Source: Ramazzottius varieornatus (Eukaryota > Tardigrada > Eutardigrada > Parachela > Ramazzottiidae). From it: a stretch of DNA of 64,000 nucleotides. Positions 1 through 12,244 of the stretch are shown here, in pieces. Each line of letters opens with the position of its first letter. Position 1 is the first letter of the stretch. The notes under the pieces were generated by a model. That model was not told where the DNA came from, did not search any database, and saw only the letters and a program-made list of their open reading frames with translations. Location of the stretch: positions 989,786-1,053,785 of the forward strand of contig BDGG01000011.1 of NCBI GenBank assembly GCA_001949185.1, read 5' to 3'. The position numbers were made by a program, and so were the translations under genes.

Positions 1-3000
1 AAGCACCGCATTTCAGCAGCCCGATGAACATACGACCCATTGACGTCGGATCGATACCTTCGTCGCAGTTGAAGACCAACACCTAGAAGACCAAGAATTA
101 GTCAAGTATGACAGAATAGTTTATGTACTGACTGCTTTTTTTTATTTTTAAGAAAACCTCTGTCGAGGAAACCGTCGGAACATCGGGTTTTTTTGGGACC
201 GTTACTGGTACTACCGGAATTCCTGTCGAGCAATTGCTCTACTGTAATATGGCAGATTGCCCTGTAATTTTTTTACGTTTTACATGCTTTTGACCACCGG
301 CCTGCCATCTCCGAACATGGATGGCTGGCCAGTGGCGACTGATGCAGAATACGCCAGCAGACTTCATACACAGCTCTTTGTGTTTTTTCCGTCATCTTCG
401 TCAAAACTCTCAACATTCGCCCTCGTACTTCCGACCTACTGCGGTTCCGATGTCCGTTCGAAAACTGTGCCAAATTTAGTTTTGATTAAATTGATGTTGC
501 AGAATCTGGCGGAAAATTTTTAGAATCAGTTCCTGCATACGGAACGAATTTCCACACACATGTTCTTCAGTTTCGGTTTTTCGTTGTTCTGCAGACCTTT
601 TGCAGTTGTTTCGAGCTATCTTTATAGTTTGACGGATACTATCGAAGGCGCCCAAAACCTCAAATCGTAACGTTAGAATAAGAGAAATATCCTTAAACGA
701 CGATTTAAAGCGAACAAACGACAAACAAAGCCCTGGCTTCGGAACATGCCTGTCAAACATTTTCCATAAGGAACAGCAAAAAGCATACCGTCAAACGGCT
801 ACAACCACACAACTTCGCCACTGCGCAAATTGCCAGCGGCAGTAACCGGTGGCCAGTGGACCTGCTTGTGCACAAGCTTCGGCCATAATTCCGTAGCTTC
901 GCCATAATTCCGTTTGACATCATCCGTCAAACGCTTCTGTCGACAGAAGCGATGTTTTATCTCTAAGGATTCCCTACCCCCCAAAAAAACCTGATGTTCC
1001 GAAGGTTCCTTGCAAGAGGTCTTTAACAAATCAAAGACAGCTACAAAGAAGGCTTCCACCTCTCAAATAAGAGGCACACGTACGACGAGAAAGTTTGTAG
1101 CAGTAAAAAGTTTGGAACAGGCGGAAAAGACGGCAAACTGAGGATACAACCGTAGAAAATTGTCAAAAAGTGCATTAGTTTGAATTGCGCACGTACGTAC
1201 AAACTTCCGTTCCGCTGTTTCGGAATCGCCTGATCCCAACTTATTACTGCTCCAAACTTTCTCGTCGTACGTGTAGGGTACTCTATCAGGTATGAATCCT
1301 TTCACTGTACTGAGTATGTACCTGTCGGCCCAGATGAGCACCCAGCTCCTTAACAGACTCCGTCTTTCCCGTACCAGCAGGTCCGTACGGGTTACCGCCC
1401 AATCCCATCAGCATAGCCTGCGTCAGTGTCAGAAAGCATTTATCCGTCAGTGGCGTGTGCACAAGACCAGTGAGGCAGCCATGGTACTCAAAGCTGTACT
1501 GGAACTCGGCGTCCACCATACGAACTGTCACAGCGCCGCTCACTTCGGCATAGTAGCGCAGCTGCTTCTGCCATAACCACTCTTCCGTGGTGGTGATGCC
1601 TTCTTGGATCAAACGATTAACTACGTCCATTCTGTGGATGTTGTCCAGAACAAGGCCTTGGATGGTGGTCAGACGGACAAGGTCGGCGATCGAGTGCTGA
1701 ATACTTGTCAGTGAATCCAACTGCAATAAGAGAAATAGTAAAATCCGGAATTTCGTTGAAGTATTTAAAAAGTTCAGTCACACCCGCTTTTGGACGTCAG
1801 TTCGAACGGTTGCCAGTTCCTTCGCTTTAATCGCTTTCTCAGCCAACTCGGTGAACTTGATCCTCTCCGATAGTCGAAGAACTTGACTGGGGAACCGTCC
1901 TAAGGTTTCAATAGTGAAAGGGATTTTCAGGCAGTCTTTCAGAAGGCTCCTCAAGGATCGCTTGAGTTCTTGTGACAGCGACCCGAGCCAAATCTGTTTT
2001 CAGGGTACGATTTATACGGCAAGAACATCATTGAAAAAAAACTTTGTTATTGACAGTTCGACATGGCAAACCTCAACGGATCCCGCTGTGCTGACGGCAG
2101 ACCTGAGCGGCAGTACTTCGCCTTCAGGTGAACGTACACTGACGATGCTCTTTCCGTCTTGTCCGAACTCCACTGAGTGGACTCCAGAGAAAAGCTTCTT
2201 GAGGTGAGCTTGGAGAACTTTTGGATTTGATGCTTGGCCGAGAATCTCCAGCAGATCATCGTCGCCGATAAAGTAAAATCTAAATGGAACACAATAGTGA
2301 GATGTAACAAAAAAGACCATCCAGAAGTGTTTCCCATGGTTCCGTGCTCGTTTCATTGCTGCATGTTTTTATGATACGGTACTATTCTTGGTAAGGAGCA
2401 CATGGACAGAATGCCGACTCTGAAGCAACCCGGAGCCATAGTGCCATTTTTCTATGATTCATCGTAATATTCCTTGAGTGACTTGCCATCTTTAGGCATT
2501 GGTGCCAACAGTACCTTGGGAATGTGAGTCGGTTCGTCTCCAAGAATTCGTTCAGTGCTTTTTGACAGCGTTGGAGCTGATCGAGAATGTTCGGCAAGAG
2601 GTTCTTCAAGGCCGGTCGCATCCATGTCAGTAATCTCGATTCTTTGGCAATTTCTTTCAGTACCCCTCGAAAGTCATTATTGGCTCGTTTGAACCGGCCT
2701 TCTTCGTTGGGTAGAGTATTCCGAGAGCAGATGGGCTCGAGATAGACCCACTTGCGCTGAATTTGGTGGAGGTTGTCCAGCAGGAAACTGAGGTCTACCA
2801 GCCGCTGCTCCCAGATGGCGATGCGATCGGCAAACTTACCGTAATGCTGAGAATCTTTAGTCGACTGCAACAACCGTTGCTTCTCTCCCACCTGCATTTA
2901 CAGGTGCCAAAAGTAATCAATCAGATCGAAAAGGACAGTTTCAATCAATAATTCTACCGTGGTCAAAAGTTCGGCCCAGTCCTTGACGATTTGAATTTGC

Positions 3001-6000
3001 ACGCCTGAAGAGTCACTGTAGTTCGTCAGATGGAAGCTTGCCGAAGCCGCCCAAATTTCCAGCTCGCGAAGAGCTTCTCTGATGGAGACTTCGGCTTGCG
3101 CTCTGGCTGCCAAGTCCTACAGAACACGGCCTCAAAATCAGTCACATCAACTATCGGGTAACTATTTTCCGGAAATTTTTGGCTTACTTTGATCGTGTTG
3201 CCTTCGCTGATGATTTTTTCACAAGCCCCAATCAGGTCCCCAAACGTCAGTTGTTCAACATTGGTGTTCCTCAAGCCCAGCCTTCCGAACAGTTCGCCCC
3301 AGTGTTCGTCGGAGAAGGCGTCACCTCTAGCAGCCTTCAGAACCGGCAATGCTGTGCGGAACCGTACGATGTCCTGTTGAATGCGCAAGGTGAAGGCTGT
3401 GGGAGCAGCTGTCTGCATCTTGCCGCTCCAGTTCTTCAGGACTTCTTCAAAGCGGTAGAGCTTGTTGCGGAAGGTCAGCCAGTCTTCTTTACCCAGTTCG
3501 TCCACGTCTTGCGTGAAGTCTGTCACGTCCTTCCACGCTCGCTCGGTCCGCTCGAAATCGAGGATGATGGCGTCGATGATGCGCGTGTTGGGTAATGGAA
3601 GATTCAGCTGCTTGCACTGCGCTCTGTCGTTAGGGAAGGAATCAACCCAAACGAGCTTCAGCGAACGAATAGCATTTCGGAGCTCGAATAAGGAATTCGA
3701 TACGAATGCTTCCCAAGTGGCGCACGTCTACATTGTGATTGGCTAATGGTTTACGCCACTTGGGAAATTCGAAAAGATTGTCTCTTCGGGCGGCGCACCT
3801 CCTTACTTTAATCGGGTGTAACCGTGCGCCGCTTGGAAAAGCAATCTTGTCGCGTTTGTCTATCGACTTCCCCAATTAAAGTTCGATATCAGAAAAATGC
3901 TTACACTAGCTGGGTCTTTTTGTCGATCAGTTTCTGCAAATCTTCACGCCTGCTCTGTACACTTTCCGCCACCTTCTTCGTTTCAGATACCGATAGGCCT
4001 TCCAAAAGATCTTCCGAAGGTCGCGCTTGCTTCCACCTGGCTTCGAACTTCTCCAGCTCAAGTTCAAAGCCCTTCAGGTCCTTCTCCACCCGTTCCTCCA
4101 GCGCAGCTGTCTGTAAATCCAGAGGTACTCGATAGTCAATCAAGCAACCAGGTCTCCCGCAGAGATGGCAAACCGGAGCTTACCTGCTCTTTCATAACAG
4201 ACTTGTGGTCCTCCAACATGGCGGACACGGCGTTCCACGACCTCAGCACACTGTCCGACTTGTCGGTTCCCCTACCTGTCACGCTTTTCAGCAGAGCGTT
4301 CTTTTCTTCGATACTAGCCAATCTTGGCTTCATCTGGGAAAAAGGAAAAGTTAGATGTATTCGACAGGCTGGCAAACAACACTGGAATGATCGCTGCTGG
4401 AGTGGCTCAGTTTACCTTGTTATTGATTGAAAATGTGCGCCACTTGAGACGACGATCATCCCGTGCCTGTTTGCCCGCCTCCCATCTTTAGCAATTTTGT
4501 TAAAATTTGTTTTATGTATAATTGAAAATGTGTTCAACATTTATCTTGAGTTTATTTTGAATTGGTTCTGAATATTATTTTGCTGGGTTCGCAGATCCTC
4601 ACTTCTTCGCTTTCACGGACTAGTCGCAAGAACTCCAACGACAAATTCTGTAGTTCTTCGGTTGTAGAGGGTCTGGTCGACATGACCTTGTTAGAATCAT
4701 TCACGAAGGAAGACACCGTCTGGACTTCGGTCAGCAACGACTGACGCAAGGCATTGCTCAGAGACTCGTACGTGTCCTGCAGTAATCCGTCGATGATATT
4801 CCGCAGCGCGCCCAGGTTGACCACAACGTTTTCCACCTTGATCTGCCTGAAAAAGCGCAAACGTTCGTCGACTCTTACAAAACCGAACCTGGGAGTACAA
4901 ACAAAAGTCATCAGTTATCTTACAGCGGCAAATGTTCGATGGCTTTTCCCCGCTGCTTCAATGCCTTGAGTTCCACATCGAAATCTTGTGCCGTCTTCGC
5001 AGAAGAAAGGTCTTCGAACGACTTGATGTCAATCGACCCCATCGCAACATATTTCTGTAATAAAGAGAAATCATTCTAAAAAATAACATGTTTTGGTTTT
5101 GTTATTGCGGTTACTCTGTCAAAATCTGAAAACTATTGTCATTAAAATCTTCTGAAGTGTTTTTTGTATCCCGCAAATTGTTTTCAGTTATCTCGAACGA
5201 AATTATATTGCACAATTGACTTACTTTTTGGAAATGTTATTTTATTGAATTGGGATATGCTGACCTGGCTTTCATCGATGACACTTTCCAATCTTCTCAT
5301 CAGTTCTTCAATGTTCTTTTCTGCGGTGACTATCTCAGTCTGACAACTCGCGACTACTTGCCGAAATAGATCCCGTTTAGCGGTGACTTCGCTGAGCGGC
5401 TTGAGGGATGCCGGTACTTCGTACAGCTTTGTCAGTTCCGCGGTGAAGTTGTCGCGGATCTCATCCAAGCTCGGTCGGAACTGCAGAGTGCTATTGCGGT
5501 AGACCAAATCCACCTGCATTTCCGGTAAGTTCTCGCTGAGTTGGACCAGGCACTTCTTCATTTGTGACTCTAAAGCCTTGCGGATTTGTTGGTCGATGTC
5601 CAACCGCCATGGAACCATATTCTCCGGAGGATACCGCTTCACAAACAACCCGTTCAGTGATAATGTAAAAAGTTCGGACGAAAGACAAGTACCTCAGTTT
5701 CAACAGCGACAGTCAGGACTATCTTATGAATCTCATTCAGCAACCGCCTCCATTCTGAAGTATTCTGTAACAGGCTAGTCTCCGACATCTGCGAGACCAT
5801 CACCACGATCTTCTCGTGAAAATTCCTGAGTTTGCGATTTTCCTGCGTCAATCTAAGAAGCAAACCTTTTTTGGACACCTGATTCGGTGTATTCCATGAA
5901 AAATGTTTTGAAAAATGAACACAAATGGCGCTCCAACATAGAAAACAGAGTATGTGTGGATTGTTATGGAGTTCTACCCCGGTTTCTGATCGAACACCCA

Positions 6001-9000
6001 TCTGTTATACGATCACTTACGCTAACGTAGCTTCGTGAACTTCGCCGATATACGCCGTCACTTTTTTCGTGTCGGTCCACCGGATCCCTTCCTTGCCCCC
6101 ACTGCGAATGATTCTTTCGAACCTCTTTGCCGACTCGATCATCATGGGTTTTTGGCAGTGGATCATCTGCTGGTCGATGGTATTGTAGAAGTGCGCCACC
6201 TGCATCAGCACGATGCCGGACTCGTACAGTTTCTTAGCTTGTTCGCTCCGCTCTTTGATCTCTTCGGACGTGCGGAAGCCTATACTTTCCAGGTACCGTA
6301 CTTCTCTGATCAGCAGGATCAGCCGTTCACTGAAGTTGACGGAGAGACGACCGCTAGGATGTTCAATTTCCAGGAGCGGACTGGACAAGTCCAAACTGGA
6401 GAAATTAAACGTACCATTCACTTTTGATAAAAATTCAACTTTTAGATAATCTTTTGAAAAAATATGAAAATCGAATCGTGCGCGACAATCAAAAATTCTT
6501 GTCACAGTCAGCAAATAGGACCCAGGCAAAGAAACTCGACAAGATCGTTTTCCAACTGGCGCATAATTCCGGCCAGTAACACTGGAAACGCGCGCCAGTT
6601 GAGCGAACAGTGTGACCGCGTCAACCAAATGACGCATGTTTTCAGCCAACACACTGGAACTGTGCGCTACTTGCAACTCGATGAGATCGATTAGCCAAGC
6701 GACGCACGTTTGCAGTGTAACGGGCTGTAGTCGTGCGCCACTTGAGATGACAAACATGTCGGGTTGTTATAGCGAGCTGCCCGAAGGGTTCACTGATTTT
6801 ACTGCTTCAGATACCTGAATTCGTTCTTAGGTTGCTTCATTTTACGCAGTATGTCGTTGCACCATTCGTCGAACCGATCCCGACATCGGCTCTCCGTGGC
6901 TTCCGTCAACGCCCTCAGTCTCGAGTGGAAAGCTTCAAACTTTGGAACATCACCCATGCTTTCTTGCATGCCGGTATTCAGCTCGCGAAGCTGAAGTAGG
7001 ATCTGCCGGGTCCAGATCATGTTGGACACTGTGGGCGAGTTATTTTCGTAGACTTCAGAACTGTCTCTGTCGAAGTCTTGCTCGTATCTGCCGACTAACT
7101 TCCCCACGTGACCCAACAACATCTCTCTGAACACGAAAACAACAGCATACACCTAGCGCCGAAAAGTATCCACAAAAACTCATCGTAACATTCGGTTACG
7201 TGCCAACCTTTCTGTCGCCAGTGCTTCCTTCACTTTCGTCCTTTTCAGCAAATTATTACGTTTCTGCAGTTCCGAAATCATCTGGATAATTCAGAGGCAA
7301 GTATCAACTTTTTTTGCAAGCGACTGTGTAGCGCGGAGCAATACACGCACGACGGAAGATTATGGGGCCAGTAAAAATTATGGGACCATGCGGAAAAGAC
7401 GGCAAAACTGAAATTTAAACGTAGAAAAGTGTCCGAAAGTTTATTGCTCTGAATTGATCGCGTACGTACTTGCTTCCGTACCGCCGTAGCGAAATAGCAT
7501 GGTGCCATAATATTTACTGGCCCCATAATATCCCGTCGTGCGTGTACAGAGCTAGCAAACCTGGCGGGAATCAGCAGTAGGATTGTAAAATTTCTTCTTG
7601 AGTCTCTCCGCGATGACGTCGTCGTACCGAGACATTTTCTGGTCGAAGTTTCGAAAGGCAGCTGTCCAGACCTCATCGCCACCCTTACCTACGTTCAGGT
7701 TATCAATTTTCATGAAGACTTCGGACGGGTGAGGTTTATCCAAAGTGCTGCCGAGAAGATCAGCGACTTCTTCGACAGTTGCTTTGATCGTTCTAATCTG
7801 CAGAATACAAGCTAGTTTAGATTTTCTTGGTCCCAGTCTGATCTAGGAATGTTCTTGCCAGACCATTTTCTAACCTGATCTAACCGCTGTCTCAATTTTT
7901 CGGTACTTTCTGCCTTGACGAGACCTGAAGTCCACCTGTTCCTCTCGTCTTCCGGCCATAATTCTTCTGTCAATGCCCGACAAACATCGGACCACTTATT
8001 ACAGATGGCGAGGCAGTCTGTCAGGAACTCCTCGGCTTCCGAAGAGTCGGCCGTCCATATTTTATCCTTTTCGGCGGAACTTTGCAGAACGGAAACACAC
8101 TGCTCATCTGGGAATACGAAAGAGTCTTAACGTCACCAGTTGGAATGAGCGATGATAGACTATTGATAGGTTTAAGAAAATGGTCTCTAACAAGACTTCG
8201 GCTCCACGACATTTTAACAGACTCGATATAAAAGAGTTCTATACGAGACAAGCAGAACATTGGCGTACCGAAAAGAGCGAAGATGCGGCGCGCTCGATCT
8301 TCCGTAAAGGCCGCCTTAATCAATGCGCGGTCTTTCCATAATTTGGACAACTGCACGTCGACATTCTCTAGAATTTCGGGAACATCCTTCAGGGCTGCCG
8401 ATGCAATATCATTGTACGATTTAACAAGATCGCTAAGCGCCGAGAGTATCACGGACACACTCCGATTCGTAGTGGAAGAAAGGTTCAGCCAATATCGATA
8501 CTCTTCCTCCATATTCCTATTAAACCTCGAACACCTTCAGCAAGGTACTTTGCTCGTTTGTCGTGCTAAAGTTAGAAGTCCTCACAGATTCCAGACTGGA
8601 ACTTGACCGTCGAACGGTTTGAAAAATTAATCGAAGGTGATCGCATACAGACGCGGGTGCTTTCGGAGAGCACCTGCAACAATAATCGATGGAAAGACGC
8701 GACTCTAACATACTCTACTGACTGAGCCTTCAGTTCATCCTTGTTCTCGATCAATATCGCACCTGCGCAATCTACGAGGAGGAAAACGATGTACACACGC
8801 GACGAGATATTATGGGCCAGTAAAAATTACGGGCCAGGCCCTTTCGCTACGGCGGCACGGGCAGGTGATTCTTGCTACAAGTAAAAACCAACATCGAAGG
8901 CTGGACTGCTGTGCGTCCGTGCCGGATACTGGGCCGAAGAGCTAAAGCTTGTCATAATTATTATAGCAGTTAGATCTCCATTTTACCGGAACACGTACAC

Positions 9001-9536
9001 CTTAAACAGTTCAAGCTAGTCCAAGGCTTCTCCGGGAGAAAGTCGACAGCAAGGTTCAAGCGTTAGAGTAAAACAGCTGATGGCCACTGTCCACGACAAT
9101 TTTCTACGGTTGAATCTTACTGAGTTACGTTGTTTGTCCGATTTCTGTTTCTGACTTCCATACAAATTGTAAATTTGCCGTCTTTTCCGCCTGGCCCCTA
9201 ATTTTTACTGGCCCATAATATTTCGTCGTTCGTGTACTGTATAAGCTCGCAACCAAAATGGGACGTAAGCAACCAAACTCGTCCAGATCGTTCCAAGTGG
9301 CGAACACGTTTGGTCAACAGCACTGAGAACGTGCGCCATGTTGGCAATCAATATTTTTGAGTTTTCAAGTGGCGCACACTTACGAACAATAACGCCGCAT
9401 TCGTGCGCCACATGGGAAACTATTCTGCCATCTTCCTTGATGAGCTCGGATTTATCGGCCCGAGACGTAACTGCGAACTCGAAGAGTGGACATTCATCAG
9501 TTGACTGCCGATCTGATTAAACGAATAAACTACCAT
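1..9536 (-). CDS. DYNC2H1: Cytoplasmic dynein 2 (IFT dynein) heavy chain, 5' part, runs off left edge
   Basis: Motor subunit of the retrograde intraflagellar-transport dynein of cilia. About 1,590 residues are visible: the N-terminal tail, the linker, and AAA1 with Walker A GPAGTGKT near 1365-1390. The last exon in the window (1-82) reads [11 protein letters not shown] and continues past the edge. Exons in gene order: 9536-9467, 8771-8723, 8673-8586, 8506-8269, 8107-7875, 7797-7561, 7281-7208, 7126-6815, 6395-6021, 5852-5693, 5636-5265, 5054-4924, 4846-4603, 4333-4184, 4110-3905, 3623-3188, 3116-2958, 2891-2515, 2279-2072, 1993-1784, 1720-1322, 82-1. All junctions are phase-consistent; the first two exons are least certain. 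Signatures [24 protein letters not shown] and [13 protein letters not shown] match dynein-2 rather than dynein-1 or axonemal chains (family knowledge). The ATG at 9536 is the first available after the upstream POLD4 stop and would give a shorter N-terminus than vertebrate proteins. Introns carry inverted-repeat elements. Confidence 0.93.
1075..1274. repeat. MITE family A, copy 1 (intronic)
   Basis: About 200 bp inside the last visible dynein intron. The ends are inverted: ACGTACGACGAGAAAGTTTG on the left and its near complement, ending CTCGTCGTACGTGTA, on the right. It shares the internal motif GCGGAAAAGACGGCAAA with the copies at 7342 and 8792. No coding capacity. Confidence 0.75.
3711..3850. 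repeat. Hairpin family B, two adjacent copies (dynein intron)
   Basis: Two back-to-back short palindromes. The first runs from CCCAAGTGGCGCACG to CGCCACTTGGGAAA; the second from CGGGCGGCGCACC to GTGCGCCGCTTGG and then AGCAATCTTGTCG. Both lie in the intron between dynein exons 3905-4110 and 3188-3623. Confidence 0.75.
6535..6757. repeat. Hairpin family B, three tandem diverged copies (dynein intron)
   Basis: Three consecutive hairpins separated by spacers containing CTCGACAAGATCGTTTTCC-like or AGATCGATTAGCC-like sequence. Arms include CCAACTGGCGCA / GCGCGCCAGTTG, CAAATGACGCATG / TGTGCGCTACTTG and AGCGACGCACG / GTGCGCCACTTGAG. They fill most of the intron between exons 6815-7126 and 6021-6395. 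Confidence 0.7.
7342..7546. repeat. MITE family A, copy 2 (dynein intron)
   Basis: A 205 bp inverted-repeat element bounded by TACACGCACGACGG and CCGTCGTGCGTGTA. Its subterminal arms read TTATGGGGCCAGTAAAAATT and the complement. A TA dinucleotide at both outer ends would fit a Tc1/mariner-type target duplication (inference). Confidence 0.8.
8792..9236. repeat. MITE family A, copy 3 (near dynein 5' end)
   Basis: A 445 bp element bounded by TACACACGCGACGAGATATT and AATATTTCGTCGTTCGTGTA, with subterminal ATTATGGGCCAGTAAAAATTA arms. It lies between the two most 5' dynein exons and is about twice as long as the other two copies. Confidence 0.78.
9285..9425. repeat. Hairpin family B, two copies (dynein first intron)
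   Basis: Adjacent hairpins with arms CCAAGTGGCGAACACG / CGTGCGCCATGTTGG and CAAGTGGCGCACAC / GTGCGCCACATGGG. Same family as the copies at 3711, 6535 and 11325. Confidence 0.7.
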
Positions 9537-9720
9537 AAAACTGGGCTTCTTGTAGTCTGAATGTCCAGACTGGAAAAACTGGCTCAGATTCAGAAATGGA
9601 TTACCGACAACTGATAACAGAGCGACGGGAAACACTTACCGTCAGCAAGCAGTCTACTTACAAAGATATCTTTGGAAAATTAAACGAGAGATGCGGGAGA
9701 ACGTCGGCGACGGAGAGGGA

Positions 9721-10367
9721 TCAAATATATTCGGTATGCCACAATCTGCAAGAATAAATTCAAGACAAATTCCTGAACTGGGACGAAAACCTTCGTAACG
9801 GCTGTAAGTGAACAAGACTCACCCTTGAACATAATCATCATCGTGAAGATGAGTCTGGATCAACTGCATCACTTCAGCCGGAGGATTTCTGCCGAGACGT
9901 TGTGCTCGTTCCCAACGCTCTATTCTCGACTGTCCTACGGCAAAAAGCATTTAGCCTTCATGTTTGAATACAGGGAACAATTACCAGCACATCTTACCAG
10001 CACATGGTCCGAACGTGTAGTCCATATCAAATCGTTTGAGAAGCTTCAGATGGTCCGGCTTGTGCGGATCAACCGCTGGACGTGCTTCTGGAAAATGGGA
10101 AAGAAGAAACGGTATTTATCAGAATATTCCGAAATGTTTTATATGACGAGTATTGCTCTGCAAACCTTTGGGAACGGAAGACGCAGAGTCAGATTTCTTC
10201 ACTCGCAGCTCCGATGAGCTGGTGGAGGGAGAGGCTTTCTTGGGACTGGTGAGCTTCTGCTGGATGGAAGATGTGCTGCCTTTCTTGTCGACAGTCTTCG
10301 TTCGCTTTCGCACTCCTAAAACATCCGTCGAACTCGTCCGCTTCTTGCTAGCAGTCTTCGGAGGCAT
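9721..10367 (-). CDS. POLD4: DNA polymerase delta subunit 4 (p12)
   Basis: Small accessory subunit that stabilises the replicative polymerase delta holoenzyme in the nucleus. Four exons, 10367-10166, 10087-9998, 9934-9823 and 9745-9721, join in phase to 429 nt (142 residues plus stop). The first about 65 residues are Lys/Ser-rich and basic, as expected of the disordered nuclear N-terminus; I see no full PCNA-binding motif. The conserved core follows: LKLLKRFDMDYTFGPCAG, then SRIERWERAQRLGRNPP, and a C-terminal GLWHTEY resembling the family's terminal LWH-x-Y. The last exon is only 25 nt. A 10-base direct duplication at 9985-10005 offers two alternative donors for exon 2. The gene is only about 185 bases upstream of the same-strand dynein ATG and divergent from RBM42. 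Confidence 0.88.
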
Positions 10368-10755
10368 CTTAGGGCACTAGTTATCCTAACAAACGATGGA
10401 TGAGAAGATCACAGTCGACAGTTCGCCCGAAAAGTTGTGTGTGAGAGAGAGAAACGATCGTGAAAAATCCACTCAATCCAAATTTGATCCAAATCCACTC
10501 ATTTCCAAATATTCCGAAAACGCTGTAATAGCCGTGCATTGATTGAATGGAGACAGCGAAATATCTTGATTGGGTGGATTTGGGGCATTCGGTTTTGAAT
10601 TTCCGAATTTCAACCTCGTTATCATAATATTTGGAATTTCTCTCGTCGCTCCTCCGCATCTTTCTTCGATCCAGGAACAGCGAACATTGAGTCTAATCCT
10701 CTGTTGTATTACAAGAAGGTTCCATCTGCCTAAAACGAAGCTCACGGGAGGAGGG
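10368..10755. promoter_or_regulatory. Divergent promoter region between POLD4 and RBM42
   Basis: A 388-base gap between two start codons facing outward, so it must hold both promoters and both 5' leaders. I see no convincing TATA box. It includes a GAGAGAGA tract near 10443 and a pair of CAATCCAAATTTGATCCAAAT-like repeats. Confidence 0.5.
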
Positions 10756-12068
10756 ATGGCTAGCATGGAGGACGAGATGCGTCGCTTCGAGATGGAGTTA
10801 GCTGGTACGGCGCCTCTTCAGCCACCACCGCCAGGCCACGTCGTTGGCCCACAACATCCGGGCATCTTCCAGCCGACTCTTCAACATGGACCGACCATCG
10901 CTCAACAACCGATGCCCATGAGGTTCATTCCTCATCAGCTGATGCACCGTGGTCCCGTCCCGCGTCCACAACCCTACGTCGTTCACGCAGCGCCTCAACC
11001 AGCACAGTCTTCCTTCAATCCCTTCATGCCCATGATGCCTCCCATGTTTCCTCGGATGCCCTCGATGCAGTCCAGCCAGCCTTCCACCTCAACGCAGAGG
11101 ACGAATGTCCAGCAGAACACGCTACAAGTTAGCGCCAACAAGGCCATGTTGGACGCTCAGAAAGCTATGGCCATGCAGGTAAAAATTTAATTGAAGTAAT
11201 TTCGATAATATGACGTCACCCGCTGGTTTAGTTTGGCTTCACGTACATTAGTCGTACGGGAAGTGCTAAGTCAGCTCAATGACGTAACGATGTTCACAGC
11301 GTTAGTCAACTATCAATCAGGCTCGACAAGATTATTTTCTCATGTGGCACAGGCTTTCGGCCAATAATATCAGCACTGTGCGCCACTTGGAAAACCATCC
11401 TGTGGAGTTCGTTTGCCAAGTGGAGCATGTTTTCACTGTTATTGTATGAGGGCGTGCGCCGCTTGGAAAGTGACATCGTTGAGTTCCCAAGTGTTGCACG
11501 CTTTTACCCTATAACACTGACAGTGTGCGCCACTTGGGAAAACGATTTCAGTCGAGTTTCTTTGCCGATTAAATGATTAAAATAATATTCTTGGTTTGTT
11601 TTCTAGGTGAAAGAGCCTCCGGTGATGGGACCTCAAGTCACACCCAAGACGATAGAAGAGAAAGATCTGTCGAACAAAGCCAAGAAGAACATCAAGTACC
11701 TCAGGACTGCTGGCGGAGATGTCTGGGAAGACACCAGCCTGGCTGAGTTCGATCCGAACGACTATCGGATTTTCTGTGGTGATCTGGGTAACGAAGTCAA
11801 CGACGAAGCCCTTGCCCGGGCATTCCGAAGATATCCCACTTTCCAGAAAGCCAAGGTGGTCAGGGACAAGAAGTCGAACAAAAGTAAAGGCTACGGGTTC
11901 GTCAGTTTCAAGGACCCGGACGACTTCGTGAAGGCCATGAAGGAAATGAATGGGAAGTACGTGGGCAATCGACCTATCAAGCTAAGGAAAAGTGCGTGGA
12001 AGGAGCGGCAGTTGGATGTTGCGAAGAAACGCGTCAAAGAAAAGCAAAAACTGGGACTTCGAATTTAA
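10756..12068 (+). CDS. RBM42: RNA-binding protein 42 homologue
   Basis: Single-RRM RNA-binding protein, associated in other animals with hnRNP K and splicing (family knowledge). Two exons, 10756-11178 and 11607-12068, encode 294 residues. The N-terminal half is Pro/Met/Gln-rich and low in complexity. The C-terminal half has AGGDVWEDTSLAEFD, then the RRM with RNP2 YRIFCGDLGNEV and RNP1 KSKGYGFVSFK, and the family tail NRPIKLRKSAWKERQLD ending in a basic KLGLRI. The order and the tail identify RBM42 rather than a generic RRM protein. It is shorter than the vertebrate protein mainly in the N-terminal low-complexity part. The single 428-base intron holds three hairpin-B copies plus a TGACGTCA palindrome (11211). 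The gene shares its promoter region with POLD4 and converges on SIRT5. Confidence 0.93.
11325..11565. repeat. Hairpin family B, three tandem copies (RBM42 intron)
   Basis: Three hairpins in a row within the only RBM42 intron. The last has the best-preserved arms: CCCAAGTGTTGCACG / GTGTGCGCCACTTGGG, followed by AAAACGATTTCAGTCGAGTT and TTTGCCGA. Confidence 0.78.
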
Positions 12069-12244
12069 CTGTTCTTTTTTTCCTCTTCTCGTTTCGTTCG
12101 ATTTTTATTTTGTTGCTGTTTTCACTGAACATAAGCAACTTTTCCGCGACGAATATTCTTCGAGATGCAAGTCAAGACTCGAAACCGAATTTTTACCGAC
12201 AACAAAACACGAGAAGGCTGAAAACCGTAACGCACTAGATCGTT

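Noticed and set aside
7278-7682. 134-codon minus frame spanning MITE family A copy 2
   Set aside because: It is in a different frame from the dynein exons at both ends and mostly translates the MITE.
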